Positions 53,966 through 63,369 of a stretch of 64,000 nucleotides of DNA are shown one piece after another. The DNA is from Clostridium beijerinckii HUN142 (GTDB taxonomy: Bacteria; Bacillota; Clostridia; Clostridiales; Clostridiaceae): NCBI RefSeq assembly GCF_000621745.1, contig NZ_JHXK01000019.1, positions 96,645 through 160,644 on the forward strand, read 5' to 3'. Under the pieces are notes generated by a model. It was not told the origin of the DNA and made no database searches. It was given only the letters and a program-made list of their open reading frames with translations. The translations under genes were made by a program, and so were the position numbers. The first letter of the stretch is position 1; each line of letters begins with the position of its first letter.

Positions 53966-54658
53966 TTACATCATTTCTAGCATTTGCTTTATTATTTTAG
54001 TAGAATTTTTAACTGCAATAGGTACGAAATTTTCATAATCCATATGAGCACCATTATTTGCGTTATCAGAAATGGATCTTATAACTACAAATGGAATTGA
54101 ATTTAGATAGCAGACTTGAGCTATGCTAGCACCTTCCATTTCACAAGATATTGCTCCAAATTCCTGATCAAGCCAACGAATTTTTTCTATGTTTGCTATG
54201 AATTGGTCACCAGAAGCGATTCTTCCTGTAAAACTATTTAGTTCTGGAATTTTCTCGCATGCACTCTTAGCTATAGAAACCATTTCTTTATCACATTTAA
54301 AGTCAAATGTATCGAGTCTTGGAATCTGCCCAACTTTATCTCCGAAAGCTGTAGTATCCATGTCATGTTGAACTAAATTTTCAGCAACAACAATATCACC
54401 AGGATAAATTTCTTTTCCTATTCCACCAGCAACGCCTACATTAATAATCTTATCTACTCTATATTCAGATGCCAATATTTGAGTGCAAATAGCTGAATTA
54501 ACTTTACCAATACCGCAAACTACACCTACAACATTTTTTCCGTATAATTTTCCTTTATGGAAAGTCATATTAGCTTTTTCTTTTTTTTCTTCAATAGTTA
54601 AATCCTTTAGTAATAGTTCTAATTCTTCTGCCATAGCAGCAATTATTCCAATAGTCAT
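53966..54658 (-). CDS. mtnN: 5'-methylthioadenosine/S-adenosylhomocysteine nucleosidase
   Basis: 230 residues, standard length. It removes adenine from MTA and SAH, feeding methionine salvage and the activated methyl cycle and yielding S-ribosylhomocysteine for autoinducer-2. Family marks: IIAAMAEELELLL with the catalytic Glu, GVAGGIGKEIYPGDIVVAENLVQHD, CEMEGASIAQVCY and SISDNAN with the catalytic Asp. It is a single gene on the minus strand with AGGAGGC before the ATG. Confidence 0.95.
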   Translation of the reverse strand: MTIGIIAAMAEELELLLKDLTIEEKKEKANMTFHKGKLYGKNVVGVVCGIGKVNSAICTQILASEYRVDKIINVGVAGGIGKEIYPGDIVVAENLVQHDMDTTAFGDKVGQIPRLDTFDFKCDKEMVSIAKSACEKIPELNSFTGRIASGDQFIANIEKIRWLDQEFGAISCEMEGASIAQVCYLNSIPFVVIRSISDNANNGAHMDYENFVPIAVKNSTKIIKQMLEMM

Positions 54659-55088
54659 ATAAAAGTGAGCCTCCTAAAACAATTAATTAATAAATATGAT
54701 ATAACCTATGTATATATTTAATTATTATGTAAATTTATTGAGTAATATCTAGAAACTAAAAATAAACAAGTTCTTAATATGAATGAAAGCAGTAAATTTG
54801 ATCATATCCATACTAAATTCAATAAATTATAGTAAAATAAATATTTTGGTTAAACATATAGATACTTAATATATATTATAATCATTAGTTTGACAATTTA
54901 ATAGATAAATTTGTGAAATTATTTGTGCACTAATGTTAGATTAAAAGAAAGGTTTTGGTATTAATTAACATATATATGTAAATAATCATTATTAAGGCTA
55001 TAATATATAATAATTATACTGCCAATTTTCGATTGTTTTTGTGTTATAATATCAATTAAAAGTATAAGATAATAAGGAGAGAAAATTT
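54659..55088. other. Gene-free stretch with the tcdA promoter
   Basis: About 430 bases of AT-rich sequence. An extended -10 (TGTTATAAT, TATAAT at 55045-55050) lies 39 bases before tcdA, without a good -35. Nothing else is recognised. Confidence 0.5.
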
Positions 55089-55850
55089 ATGACAGCACAA
55101 CATTCTTTATCAAGAACTGAACTTTTGATAGGTAAAGATGGATTAGATAAATTAAAAAATAGTAAAGTTATTGTTTTTGGAGTAGGTGGAGTTGGAAGCT
55201 ATACTATAGAGGCTCTTGCAAGAGCAGGAGTAGGTGAATTAATCATTGTTGACGATGATACTGTTTGCTTAACAAATTTAAATAGACAAGTGCATGCTAC
55301 CTATAAGACAATAAGTCAACCTAAAGTAGAAGTGATGAAAGAAAGAATATTATCTATAAATAGAACATGTAATGTTATAACACATCAAATTTTTGTTACA
55401 CAAGAAAATATAGAGTCTATAATTCCTGATGATGTAGATTATGTAGTTGATGCGATAGATACAGTGTCAGCTAAATTAGGATTAGTAGAATATTGTTATA
55501 AAAAAGGCATAAGAATAATGAGTTCTATGGGAACTGGTAATAAATTAGATCCTACACAATTTAAAGTTACAGATATATTTAAGACAAAAATCTGTCCTTT
55601 GGCTAAGGTTATGAGATCTGAGTTACGTAAAAGAGGAATAGAAAAATTAAAGGTAGTATATTCAGAAGAAGTTCCGATAAAACCTAACTATGATGATGTT
55701 GTTACATGTAAAACAGGATGTGTTTGTACTGGTGGTACTAAGAAGTGCGCTATAAAAAGACAAATACCGGGAAGTATATCATTTGTTCCTCCGGTTGCAG
55801 GAATGATAATTGGCGGAGAGGTTATAAAAGATATATTAGAAATAAAGTAG
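55089..55850 (+). CDS. tcdA: tRNA threonylcarbamoyladenosine dehydratase
   Basis: 253 residues, E1/ThiF fold. It uses ATP to close the t6A37 side chain of ANN-decoding tRNAs to the cyclic ct6A form. The nucleotide site is VFGVGGVGSYTIEALARAGV, followed by IIVDDDTV, NLNRQVHA and VDAIDTVSAK. The cysteine-rich part CKTGCVCTGGTKKC fits the TcdA group. It is distinguished from ThiF and MoeB by length and by the SLSRTELLIGKDGLDKLKNSKV start. It is a single gene. Confidence 0.92.
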   Translation: MTAQHSLSRTELLIGKDGLDKLKNSKVIVFGVGGVGSYTIEALARAGVGELIIVDDDTVCLTNLNRQVHATYKTISQPKVEVMKERILSINRTCNVITHQIFVTQENIESIIPDDVDYVVDAIDTVSAKLGLVEYCYKKGIRIMSSMGTGNKLDPTQFKVTDIFKTKICPLAKVMRSELRKRGIEKLKVVYSEEVPIKPNYDDVVTCKTGCVCTGGTKKCAIKRQIPGSISFVPPVAGMIIGGEVIKDILEIK

Positions 55851-55913
55851 TACTAGATTCAGGTATTGGTCTAAAAGCTTCAAGTATATAGTAAATTTAT
55901 AATAATTGATTTT

Positions 55914-55993
55914 AACTGACTCTTTTGGTTAAGTATATTGTATTTTTTTTAGTAAAAGGATACTATATATTTACTTGAAAGAGTTAGTTTTTT
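55914..55993 (+). terminator. Intrinsic terminator after tcdA
   Basis: AACTGACTCTTT (from 55914) pairs with AAAGAGTTAGTT (55978-55989), with inner pairing of AAGTATAT, followed by TTTTTT. Confidence 0.85.
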
Positions 55994-56029
55994 ATTAATT
56001 ATAGAAAAATCTAAAAGAAGGGGAGCATC

Positions 56030-58828
56030 ATGAAGCGTATTGATAGAATTTACAATTATATCGAAAATAACTCGAAAAAATTTACAAAGAATAAGCTCTT
56101 AGAAGTTAAAGGATTTAGTGCACAGGAAATAGGAGAACATCTTGAAATATTAAGAAGTAATGTGTCGAGAGAACTTAATGCACTCTGCAGAGATTCGAAA
56201 ATTATTAAGATTAAAAATAGACCCGTTCTTTATTTCGATAGAAAAAGCTTTGAGGAAATATTATCTATAAAGTTACCAGACGATTTGGAAGAGATATCAG
56301 ATATAATGGAATTTGCCTCAAGTGAAGATGTGGTAAGAGATGAAGAACAATCTCCTTTTAACTATTTAATTGGAGCTAATACTAGCCTAAAAAATCAAAT
56401 CGAACAAGCAAAGGCTGCGCTCTTATATCCGCCTAATGGACTTCACACATTGATAATTGGAAGTACAGGAGTTGGGAAAAGCTTATTTGTTAATATAATG
56501 TACCAGTATTCAAAATATATAAAAAAATTACCTGAAGATGCGCCTTTTGTTGTTTTCAATTGTGCGGATTATGCTAATAATCCACAATTACTTTTATCGT
56601 ATATTTTTGGACATATTAAGGGTGCTTTTACAGGGGCTGATAAGGAAAAAGAGGGAATTGTTGAAAAGGCTGATGGAGGAATATTATTCTTAGATGAGAT
56701 ACATAGATTACCACCAGAAGGGCAAGAAATGATTTTCTATTTTATGGATACAGGAACCTATAATAAGCTTGGAGAAACAGATAGGCAGCGCAAAGCTAAC
56801 GTATTGTTAATAGGTGCTACAACAGAAGATCCTAATTCTACATTACTAAATACTTTTATTAGAAGAATTCCTATAACCATAGTTATTCCTAACTTTGAAG
56901 AGAGATCCTTACAAGATAAATTGGAACTTATACACTACTTGCTTTCTAAGGAAGCTCAACGGGTAAACAAGACTATTAAAATTTCATCGGAATCAATAAA
57001 AGCATTAATTGGAAGTACAACATATGGAAATGTGGGTCAATTAAAGTCAAATATACAGCTAGTTTGTGCCACAGGATTTCTAAATTGCATGAATACAGAT
57101 AAATGTATTGAGATAAATTTAGATTTACTACCAGAAAGCATAAGAAATGGGATACTTAATTTTGAAAGTAAAATAAAAGACGACTCCAATTTTTGGGGAA
57201 GGGTTCCTAGCACATTGGTGGTTAAACCTGATGGTAACAAAACTTTTCTAGAGACTGACGCTTATGAGCCACCATTTAATATTTACAATATTATAGAGGA
57301 CAAGGCGTTTGTTTTACAAGAAGAAGGCATGAGTGACCAGGATATTAAAAATTATATAACAACAGATATAAATGTTCATTTAAAGCAATTTTACGCGAGA
57401 TTCAAGAATGATGCGTATCGTAGGGAAGGCTTATTAAAAATTGTTGATAAAGATATTGTTGATTTTGCTGAAGAAATAAAAATGTTAGCTGAAAATAGAT
57501 TGAGCAGAAAGTTAAGTGATAGATTTATATATGCTATAAGCCTACATTTCAGCGCGTTATTTAATCGTATAAAGAAAAACACAGTATCATTTTCAACAAA
57601 TATTGAGTTAACATTATCATCTAATAGTAAAGAATATGGAGTAGCGAAAGAGATCCATAAGTTAATAGAGGATAGATATAACTTAATAATTCCAGAAGTT
57701 GAAATAGAATATTTAGCTTTACTTCTAAGCTCAATACAAGAATTATCTCATCAAGAAAGAGTTGGAATAGTAGTTGCATCTCATGGTACAAGCACTGCTA
57801 CAAGCATGGTGGCGGTGGCTAAAAAACTTTTTGATTCAGATAATATTGCAGCAGTTGATATGCCGCTTGAAAGAAAACCTTCTGATATTATAGATAGTGT
57901 TATTGAAAAAGTTAAGCAAGTAGATGAAGGGAAAGGTGTATTACTTTTAGTAGATATGGGATCTTTAAATAGTTTTGGTGAAACTATAACGAAAAAGACC
58001 AAGATAAATATTAAGAGTATTGATATGGTATCAACGGCTCTAGTACTAGAAGCAGTCAGAAAATGCTCAATTTTTGATGCTGATCTAAATTCAGTATATT
58101 CATATTTAATTACTGATTTTAGAGGATATACTAATAATATGATGACAGAAGGTAAAATGGGAGAAGAGAATGCTATAATTACAATTTGCTCCACAGGTAA
58201 GGGCGCTGCGATTAAACTCAAGGAGCTAGTTGAAGCTGTAGCAAAGAATATCTCAATTAACGATAATGTTAGAATAATCCCAGTAGGATTAAACAATTTA
58301 AATGAGTCAATAAAACAGATTTCGCGAAAAAATAAAATTTTAGCACTTGTGGGAATAGCAAATCCTAATATGGGAATTCCCTTTATATCGATTGAAGAAC
58401 TAATTGATGGATCTGGAGAAAATATTTTAAGAAATATAATTGAAGGAAAGGACATTAATCCGGTTATAAAAGGAGAAAATCAGATTGTTTTAAAAAATCT
58501 TTGTAAGCAAACTTTAACAGAGATTTTAACCTTTCTTAATCCTGAAAAGATATATTCGTTATTAGATGATTTTATAAAATCTATTGAAAAATCTCTGAAT
58601 GTACATTATGAGAATCCAACTAAACTAAGAATTATGTTTCATGTTGCATGTGCACTAGAAAGGATGCTTTTAAATAATGGACTGGTATATGATTCGTCTG
58701 ATTCAGAATTAAATCCAAGATATCTGGAAGTGTTAAGAAGAGCAAATTTAATATTTAAAGAAGCTTTATCAATAGAGCTGACGGATGATGAGCTATACTA
58801 TATGATTGATGTTATAGATGTGTGTTAA
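56030..58828 (+). CDS. levR: LevR-family sigma-54 activator with PRD and EIIA domains
   Basis: 932 residues. An N-terminal helix-turn-helix (about 1-65) is followed by a sigma-54 AAA+ domain with Walker A GSTGVGKS (144-151), GAFTGA loop (198-203) that touches sigma-54, and Walker B GGILFLDEIH. A first PTS regulation domain follows (about 440-560), then an EIIA-mannose-like domain with His585 in ASHGTSTAT, a EIIB-like segment and a second PRD at the C-terminus (HVACALERM). PTS components phosphorylate the PRD and EIIA histidines, so activity follows sugar flow. It lies directly before the sigma-54 promoter of the mannose-type PTS and should activate it. Confidence 0.93.
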   Translation: MKRIDRIYNYIENNSKKFTKNKLLEVKGFSAQEIGEHLEILRSNVSRELNALCRDSKIIKIKNRPVLYFDRKSFEEILSIKLPDDLEEISDIMEFASSEDVVRDEEQSPFNYLIGANTSLKNQIEQAKAALLYPPNGLHTLIIGSTGVGKSLFVNIMYQYSKYIKKLPEDAPFVVFNCADYANNPQLLLSYIFGHIKGAFTGADKEKEGIVEKADGGILFLDEIHRLPPEGQEMIFYFMDTGTYNKLGETDRQRKANVLLIGATTEDPNSTLLNTFIRRIPITIVIPNFEERSLQDKLELIHYLLSKEAQRVNKTIKISSESIKALIGSTTYGNVGQLKSNIQLVCATGFLNCMNTDKCIEINLDLLPESIRNGILNFESKIKDDSNFWGRVPSTLVVKPDGNKTFLETDAYEPPFNIYNIIEDKAFVLQEEGMSDQDIKNYITTDINVHLKQFYARFKNDAYRREGLLKIVDKDIVDFAEEIKMLAENRLSRKLSDRFIYAISLHFSALFNRIKKNTVSFSTNIELTLSSNSKEYGVAKEIHKLIEDRYNLIIPEVEIEYLALLLSSIQELSHQERVGIVVASHGTSTATSMVAVAKKLFDSDNIAAVDMPLERKPSDIIDSVIEKVKQVDEGKGVLLLVDMGSLNSFGETITKKTKINIKSIDMVSTALVLEAVRKCSIFDADLNSVYSYLITDFRGYTNNMMTEGKMGEENAIITICSTGKGAAIKLKELVEAVAKNISINDNVRIIPVGLNNLNESIKQISRKNKILALVGIANPNMGIPFISIEELIDGSGENILRNIIEGKDINPVIKGENQIVLKNLCKQTLTEILTFLNPEKIYSLLDDFIKSIEKSLNVHYENPTKLRIMFHVACALERMLLNNGLVYDSSDSELNPRYLEVLRRANLIFKEALSIELTDDELYYMIDVIDVC

Positions 58829-58853
58829 ATTTAGTTTATATAGGAAAAATAAT

Positions 58854-58903
58854 GTGTCAAAATACAATTAAAAGTGTGTCAAATAATACTTTAGAGTGTC
58901 AAA
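58854..58903 (+). promoter_or_regulatory. Three phased GTGTCAAA repeats: probable LevR upstream activating sites
   Basis: GTGTCAAA at 58854, 58876 and 58896, spaced 22 and 20 bases, so all face the same side of the helix. The first lies 122 bases before the promoter GG, a normal enhancer distance. A fourth, inverted unit (TTGACACAC, 58961-58969) sits just before the -24 element. Binding by LevR is inferred. Confidence 0.65.
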
Positions 58904-58974
58904 GTGAAAACTTATTCGCATTGTATGCGTTTAGAATTCATGTTTGGAGAAAAGTATTTGTTGACACACTTTTT

Positions 58975-58991
58975 TTGGCATAGGAATTGCT
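58975..58991 (+). promoter_or_regulatory. Sigma-54 (-24/-12) promoter of the PTS operon
   Basis: TTGGCATAGGAATTGCT matches the consensus TTGGCAY-N5-TTGCT, with the required GG (58977) and GC (58989) 12 bases apart. It lies 52 bases before the first PTS gene and next to the LevR gene. Confidence 0.92.
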
Positions 58992-59042
58992 AAGTATATT
59001 GGTATAGAAATAATATATGTAGCAGGAAAGGATGATGAAATA

Positions 59043-59465
59043 ATGATAGCAGTAATCGTAGGTACTCATGGTATATTCTCGGAAGAAATCTTGAAATCAG
59101 CTGAAATGATTTTTGGAGTCCAAGAAAATGTGGGAAGTGTTACTTTTCAGCCAGGCGAGGGGATAGATGCTTTAGTTGAAAAATATAATTCACTTATAGA
59201 AAAAATGAATTCGACAGATGGCGTATTGTTTATGGTAGACCTTTTTGGAGGAAGTCCATTTAATGCAGCCAGCATAATTGCAATGAAACATGAGAATATG
59301 GAAATTGTGACAGGTGTTAATCTCCCAATGATATTAGAGGTTCTAGGAAGTAGAGATTTTTCAAGTGTGTCAGAACTCTTATCAATTGCAGAGAATTCAG
59401 GAAAGGAGGCTATAAGAACTTTATCTAAAAATATTGAAGAAGATTTAGATGATGAGATAATATAG
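59043..59465 (+). CDS. PTS mannose/fructose/sorbose family IIA component
   Basis: 140 residues. The phosphorylated histidine is His9 in VIVGTHGIFSE, and LFMVDLFGGSPFNAA is the conserved active-site block. It takes phosphate from HPr and passes it to IIB. It is first in the order IIA-IIB-IIC-IID behind the sigma-54 promoter. The sugar (mannose, glucose, fructose, sorbose or other) cannot be told from the sequence. Confidence 0.93.
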   Translation: MIAVIVGTHGIFSEEILKSAEMIFGVQENVGSVTFQPGEGIDALVEKYNSLIEKMNSTDGVLFMVDLFGGSPFNAASIIAMKHENMEIVTGVNLPMILEVLGSRDFSSVSELLSIAENSGKEAIRTLSKNIEEDLDDEII

Positions 59466-59539
59466 CAAACTATGATTAATTAATATAAGAATTACATGAA
59501 TTTAATTATAATATGAAATTTGAAAGGTGAGATATAAAG

Positions 59540-60031
59540 ATGGAAATTAGTTTTGTAAGAATAGATGACAGATTAATACATGGACAAGTTGCAACAGTTT
59601 GGACAAAGTATAGTGGATGCAATAGAATATTTGCCTGCAGTGATGAAGTTGCAGCAGATGACTTAAGAAAACAATTAGTAATTCAAGTAGCTCCTCCAGG
59701 GATAAAAGCATATGTGCTTCCAATAGCAAAGGCAATTGAAGCATATAATAATCCTAAATTTGACAGTTTTAAAACTTTATTCTTATTTACAAACCCTACA
59801 GATGTATTAAGAATGGTTGAAGGTGGAGTTCCTATTAAATCTGTAAACGTTGGAGGAATGTGCTATAAAGCTGGAGATAAACAGGTTACAAATGCATTGT
59901 GCATGAATGATGTCGATATTGAGGCGTTTAAAAAGCTTAATGAAAAAGGCATCGAATTAGAGGTGAGGAAACTAGCAAAAGATCCTAAAGTAAATTTGAT
60001 GGACAAATTTAAAGAATTACAACTTATATAG
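59540..60031 (+). CDS. PTS mannose/fructose/sorbose family IIB component
   Basis: 163 residues. The phosphorylated histidine is His14 in VRIDDRLIHGQVATVW, the family signature. SVNVGGMCYKAGDKQVTNALCM and the end VNLMDKFKELQLI are typical. It accepts phosphate from IIA and gives it to the sugar as it enters through IIC-IID. GAAAGGTGAG precedes the ATG. Confidence 0.94.
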   Translation: MEISFVRIDDRLIHGQVATVWTKYSGCNRIFACSDEVAADDLRKQLVIQVAPPGIKAYVLPIAKAIEAYNNPKFDSFKTLFLFTNPTDVLRMVEGGVPIKSVNVGGMCYKAGDKQVTNALCMNDVDIEAFKKLNEKGIELEVRKLAKDPKVNLMDKFKELQLI

Positions 60032-60180
60032 ACATAAACTTTACCTAACAACTAAAGATAAGATCCTTTAAAAACTCTTAGATTTTGATAGAAGGAATAA
60101 TAAATCCTGTTAAAAGATTAGATATATAAAATTTAAAAAAGTTTTTATATATAAATTAAAAGAAAGAGGGGAATTTACAA

Positions 60181-60972
60181 ATGAGCACTTTACAATTAAT
60201 TTTATTAGTAATAGTTGCAGCAATTACTGGTATGGCAAGTGTACTTGATGAGGCACAATTTCATAGACCAATAATTGCATGTACATTGGTTGGACTTGTA
60301 CTAGGGGATATTAAAACAGGAATTATACTAGGTGGAACACTTGAAATGTTAGCATTAGGATGGATGAATGTTGGTGCAGCCATGGCACCAGATGCGGCGC
60401 TTGCAAGTGTAATTTCAGCAATACTTGTTATAATCGGTAAACAATCAATTGGAGCAGGTATAGCGGTAGCGGTGCCAATTGCAGCAGCTGGACAAGTTCT
60501 TACTATATTTGTGAGAACAATAACAGTGTTTTTCCAACACTTAGCTGATAAATATGCTGAAAAGGGTAACACAAGAGGAATAGAAATGTGTCATATACTA
60601 GGGTTATCACTTCAAGCAATACGTGTAGCGATACCAGCAGCCATAGTAGGAGTACTTGCAGGAACAGATGCAGTAAATGCAGCACTTGCAGCTATACCAC
60701 AAGTTATTACAAGAGGACTTCAAGTGTCAGGTGGATTTATAGTAGTTGTTGGTTATGCAATGGTAATGAATATGATGAATAGTAAATCATTACTACCATT
60801 CTTCTTCATTGGATTCCTACTAGCAGCATTTACGAACTTCAATTTAATTGGTTTTGGTGCTGTAGGTGTTATTGCAGCAATATTCCATATAAAATCAATA
60901 GCTAATGAAGGTAAAGTAGCAGTAGCTGGAACTGGAAGTATTGATGATATTGATGATTCAGAGTTAATGTAA
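60181..60972 (+). CDS. PTS mannose/fructose/sorbose family IIC component
   Basis: 263 residues with about seven hydrophobic segments. Marks are SVLDEAQFHRPIIACTLVGLVLGD near the N-terminus and GGTLEMLALGWMNVGAAMAPDAALAS. It forms the sugar path with IID. An AT-rich stem (TATATAAAA/TTTTTATATATA at 60122-60153) lies in the 149-base gap before it and could limit transcription or protect message. AGAGGGG precedes the ATG. Confidence 0.94.
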   Translation: MSTLQLILLVIVAAITGMASVLDEAQFHRPIIACTLVGLVLGDIKTGIILGGTLEMLALGWMNVGAAMAPDAALASVISAILVIIGKQSIGAGIAVAVPIAAAGQVLTIFVRTITVFFQHLADKYAEKGNTRGIEMCHILGLSLQAIRVAIPAAIVGVLAGTDAVNAALAAIPQVITRGLQVSGGFIVVVGYAMVMNMMNSKSLLPFFFIGFLLAAFTNFNLIGFGAVGVIAAIFHIKSIANEGKVAVAGTGSIDDIDDSELM

Positions 60973-60993
60973 GTACAGAAAGGAGATAAAATA

Positions 60994-61815
60994 ATGAGTG
61001 AAAAGAAATTAAATAAAAGTGATATAGTAAAAATGTTTATCCGTTCAAATTTCTTATTGGGATCATTTAATTTTGAAAGAATGCAAGCAATAGGTTTTTG
61101 TGTTACATTAATTCCAGCTTTGAAGAAATTATATAAAGGTGACGAATTAAGTGCAGCACTTAAAAGACATTTAGAATTCTTTAATACACAACCATTTATG
61201 GCAACGCCAATCATGGGAATAACAGCAGCCATGGAAGAACAAAAGGCAAATGGGGCAGATATAGATGAGGGATCAATAAGTGGTGTTAAAATTGGTCTTA
61301 TGGGTCCACTTGCAGGAGTTGGAGACCCAATATTCTGGGGAACAATAAGACCTGTGCTTGCAGCATTAGGGGCAGGACTTGCACTTACAGGAAGTATAAT
61401 TGGACCATTAATTTTCTTCATAGGATTCAATGCAATAAGACTTGCAACAAACTGGTATGGAATGTTCTATGGATATGAAAAAGGAACTCAATTAGTTGCT
61501 GATATGGGAGGAAATAAACTTAGATATCTTACAGAAGGTGCTTCAGTACTTGGATTACTTGTTATAGGTGGTCTTGTTTCAAAATGGACAACTATAAATA
61601 TACCTTTTGTTCTATCTAAATATACACAAGCTGATGGAAAAGAAGTAGTTACAACTATTCAAAGTGTACTAGACAGCTTAATGCCAGGATTAGTTCCACT
61701 TTTACTAACATTTTTATGTATGTATCTATTAAAGAAGAACGTGAATCCATTAATAATAATCTTTGGATTATTTGCTGTAGGTATTTTGGGTGTAGCTTGT
61801 GGAATATTACAGTAG
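60994..61815 (+). CDS. PTS mannose/fructose/sorbose family IID component
   Basis: 273 residues. Family marks: LGSFNFERMQAIGFCVTLIPALKKLY, HLEFFNTQPFMATPIMGITAAMEE and GLMGPLAGVGDPIFWGTIRPV. The C-terminal third has membrane segments. It completes the permease with IIC; IID occurs only in this PTS family. It starts 21 bases after IIC with AAAGGAGA. It is the last gene before the operon terminator. Confidence 0.95.
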   Translation: MSEKKLNKSDIVKMFIRSNFLLGSFNFERMQAIGFCVTLIPALKKLYKGDELSAALKRHLEFFNTQPFMATPIMGITAAMEEQKANGADIDEGSISGVKIGLMGPLAGVGDPIFWGTIRPVLAALGAGLALTGSIIGPLIFFIGFNAIRLATNWYGMFYGYEKGTQLVADMGGNKLRYLTEGASVLGLLVIGGLVSKWTTINIPFVLSKYTQADGKEVVTTIQSVLDSLMPGLVPLLLTFLCMYLLKKNVNPLIIIFGLFAVGILGVACGILQ

Positions 61816-61877
61816 ATATAGATATTAAATAAATAAACGGTTAAATTAGATAATGTAGTAAACTTCCTTAAAAATAG

Positions 61878-61933
61878 AACCCGCAATATATTAGTATGGT
61901 ATGTAGAAATATCAACAATATATTGTGGGTTTT
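61878..61933 (+). terminator. Intrinsic terminator of the PTS operon
   Basis: AACCCGCAATATATT (61878-61892) pairs with AATATATTGTGGGTT (61917-61931, one G-U pair), followed by TT and G. Confidence 0.82.
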
Positions 61934-62427
61934 GTGTATAAGTATATGTGAAATCTAATTTTTGTGGATAATATTTATATCTTAGCGGTAATATATGGCT
62001 ACAATAATAAATTTGTATTTAATATCTGAATAATATAAGTTTGAAATTAAGGTCAAATTTAGAAATTCAATTTTAGCATATATCTCACTATAAGATATGA
62101 ATTAGATAATCATTGTTATTTTTAAAAGAAAAGTTGATTTATGTAAAGCAGATTATAATTCTATCATTTTGTTAATTAGCAGTTTTGAGACAATATTGGA
62201 GATTAATTGTATGAGGTGGCATTATATTTAACTAATAATAATGTTTTAGGTATAATTTTAGAAGAGTATGATTAATAAAAACAACTCAGATAACAGCAAA
62301 AAGGAAAATTAAAATAAATGTTGAATGATTATAGAGGAGTGTTGATAGCTAAATTGAAAATAATAAATAATGAATAATGAATTAAAAATCAAGAAGATAC
62401 ATTTTTACAATTATAGAGGGGAATTAT
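61934..62427. other. Gene-free AT-rich stretch
   Basis: About 490 bases without a supportable gene, RNA or repeat. It must carry the promoter of the following acetyltransferase gene. Confidence 0.5.
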
Positions 62428-63369
62428 ATGCAATCAAATATGAAAGTGAAAATACAAGGAAATAGATCGAGTAAAACAGAGTATTTAATAAAAGATATGG
62501 ATGATATCATCATTGGTAGATTTTGTACTGATGAATTAACTGGTAGAAGTAAAACGTGTAATATTAATCTTAAGTTTTATAGAGAATACAATTATGAATT
62601 ATTAAGTGATACATTATCTCTTATATTAAAAGGTATATTTAAAGATTTGAATATTTATAAAATTAATGTAAAAGTTTTTGAGAAAATAGACTTAACTGCA
62701 TTTTTAGATCTAGGTTTTACTCTAGAAGGAATATTTAATGAGAATGAATATTTCCAAGGTGAATATCTTGATGAACTGTCATTTGGTATAACTAGAATTG
62801 AATATAGTCAAATGTGTAGGTATTCATTAGTAGAATTAAAAGGCAAAGATATAATTCTTAGAAATCTAACTCCCAGCAATGCTCAAGAGATGTTAGAGTA
62901 TTATAAAAGAAATAAAAATCATTTGGCTCCTTTTGAACCAACCAGAGATAGCGATTTCTACACAGTGGACACGCAAAGAAAACTGCTAAGTAAGAGTTAT
63001 AAAGAATTTTTGAATGGAACAAGTATAGATTTAGGCATTTTTAAAGAAGAAAAATTGATTGGGAAGATAAAACTTTCACGAATTATATATGGATCTTTAA
63101 AGAATGGTGTATTAGGTTATTCAATGGATGAAAATGAACAGGGGAATGGGTATATGCAAGAAAGTGTCAAGCTTTTACTTAATTATGCTTTTAGAGAATG
63201 TGGACTTCATAGAATAGAAGCGTCAGCGTTAATGAATAATAAGAAATCTAAAAATGTATTAGCCAAATGTGGATTCAAGCTAATTGGAGTAAATGAAAAA
63301 TACCTATTAATTAATGGAAAGTGGGAAGATCATGAGACTTATTATATCTTGGAAGAATACTTTAGATAA
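62428..63369 (+). CDS. Double GNAT-domain acetyltransferase, RimJ/RimL-like
   Basis: 313 residues in two halves. Residues about 150-313 form a RimJ/RimL-type GNAT domain: GKDIILRNLTPSNAQEMLEYY, IGKIKLSRI, LGYSMDENEQGNGYMQESVKLLLNYAF with the acetyl-CoA loop (Q/R-x2-G-x-G/A as EQGNGY), and HRIEASALMNNKKSKNVLAKCGF. Residues 1-140 look like a degenerate second GNAT fold without a clear acetyl-CoA loop (LDLGFTLEGIFNENEYFQGEYLDE resembles the end of such a domain). It probably acetylates an amino group on a protein, peptide or antibiotic; the substrate is unknown. AGAGGGGA precedes the ATG. Confidence 0.82.
   Translation: MQSNMKVKIQGNRSSKTEYLIKDMDDIIIGRFCTDELTGRSKTCNINLKFYREYNYELLSDTLSLILKGIFKDLNIYKINVKVFEKIDLTAFLDLGFTLEGIFNENEYFQGEYLDELSFGITRIEYSQMCRYSLVELKGKDIILRNLTPSNAQEMLEYYKRNKNHLAPFEPTRDSDFYTVDTQRKLLSKSYKEFLNGTSIDLGIFKEEKLIGKIKLSRIIYGSLKNGVLGYSMDENEQGNGYMQESVKLLLNYAFRECGLHRIEASALMNNKKSKNVLAKCGFKLIGVNEKYLLINGKWEDHETYYILEEYFR

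Noticed and set aside
57781..58455. 224-residue minus-strand open frame opposite levR
   Set aside because: Mirror of the EIIA/PRD coding region; its Ser/Ile-rich composition is typical of antisense reading of AT-rich genes and it has no ribosome binding site.
58853..58903. CRISPR-like short regular repeats
   Set aside because: Only three 8-base units with 20-22-base period next to a sigma-54 promoter; regulator binding sites explain them better.
60588..60782. Ser/Thr/Cys-rich 64-residue open frame inside the PTS IIC gene
   Set aside because: It is an out-of-frame reading of a well-conserved membrane protein gene with no ribosome binding site.
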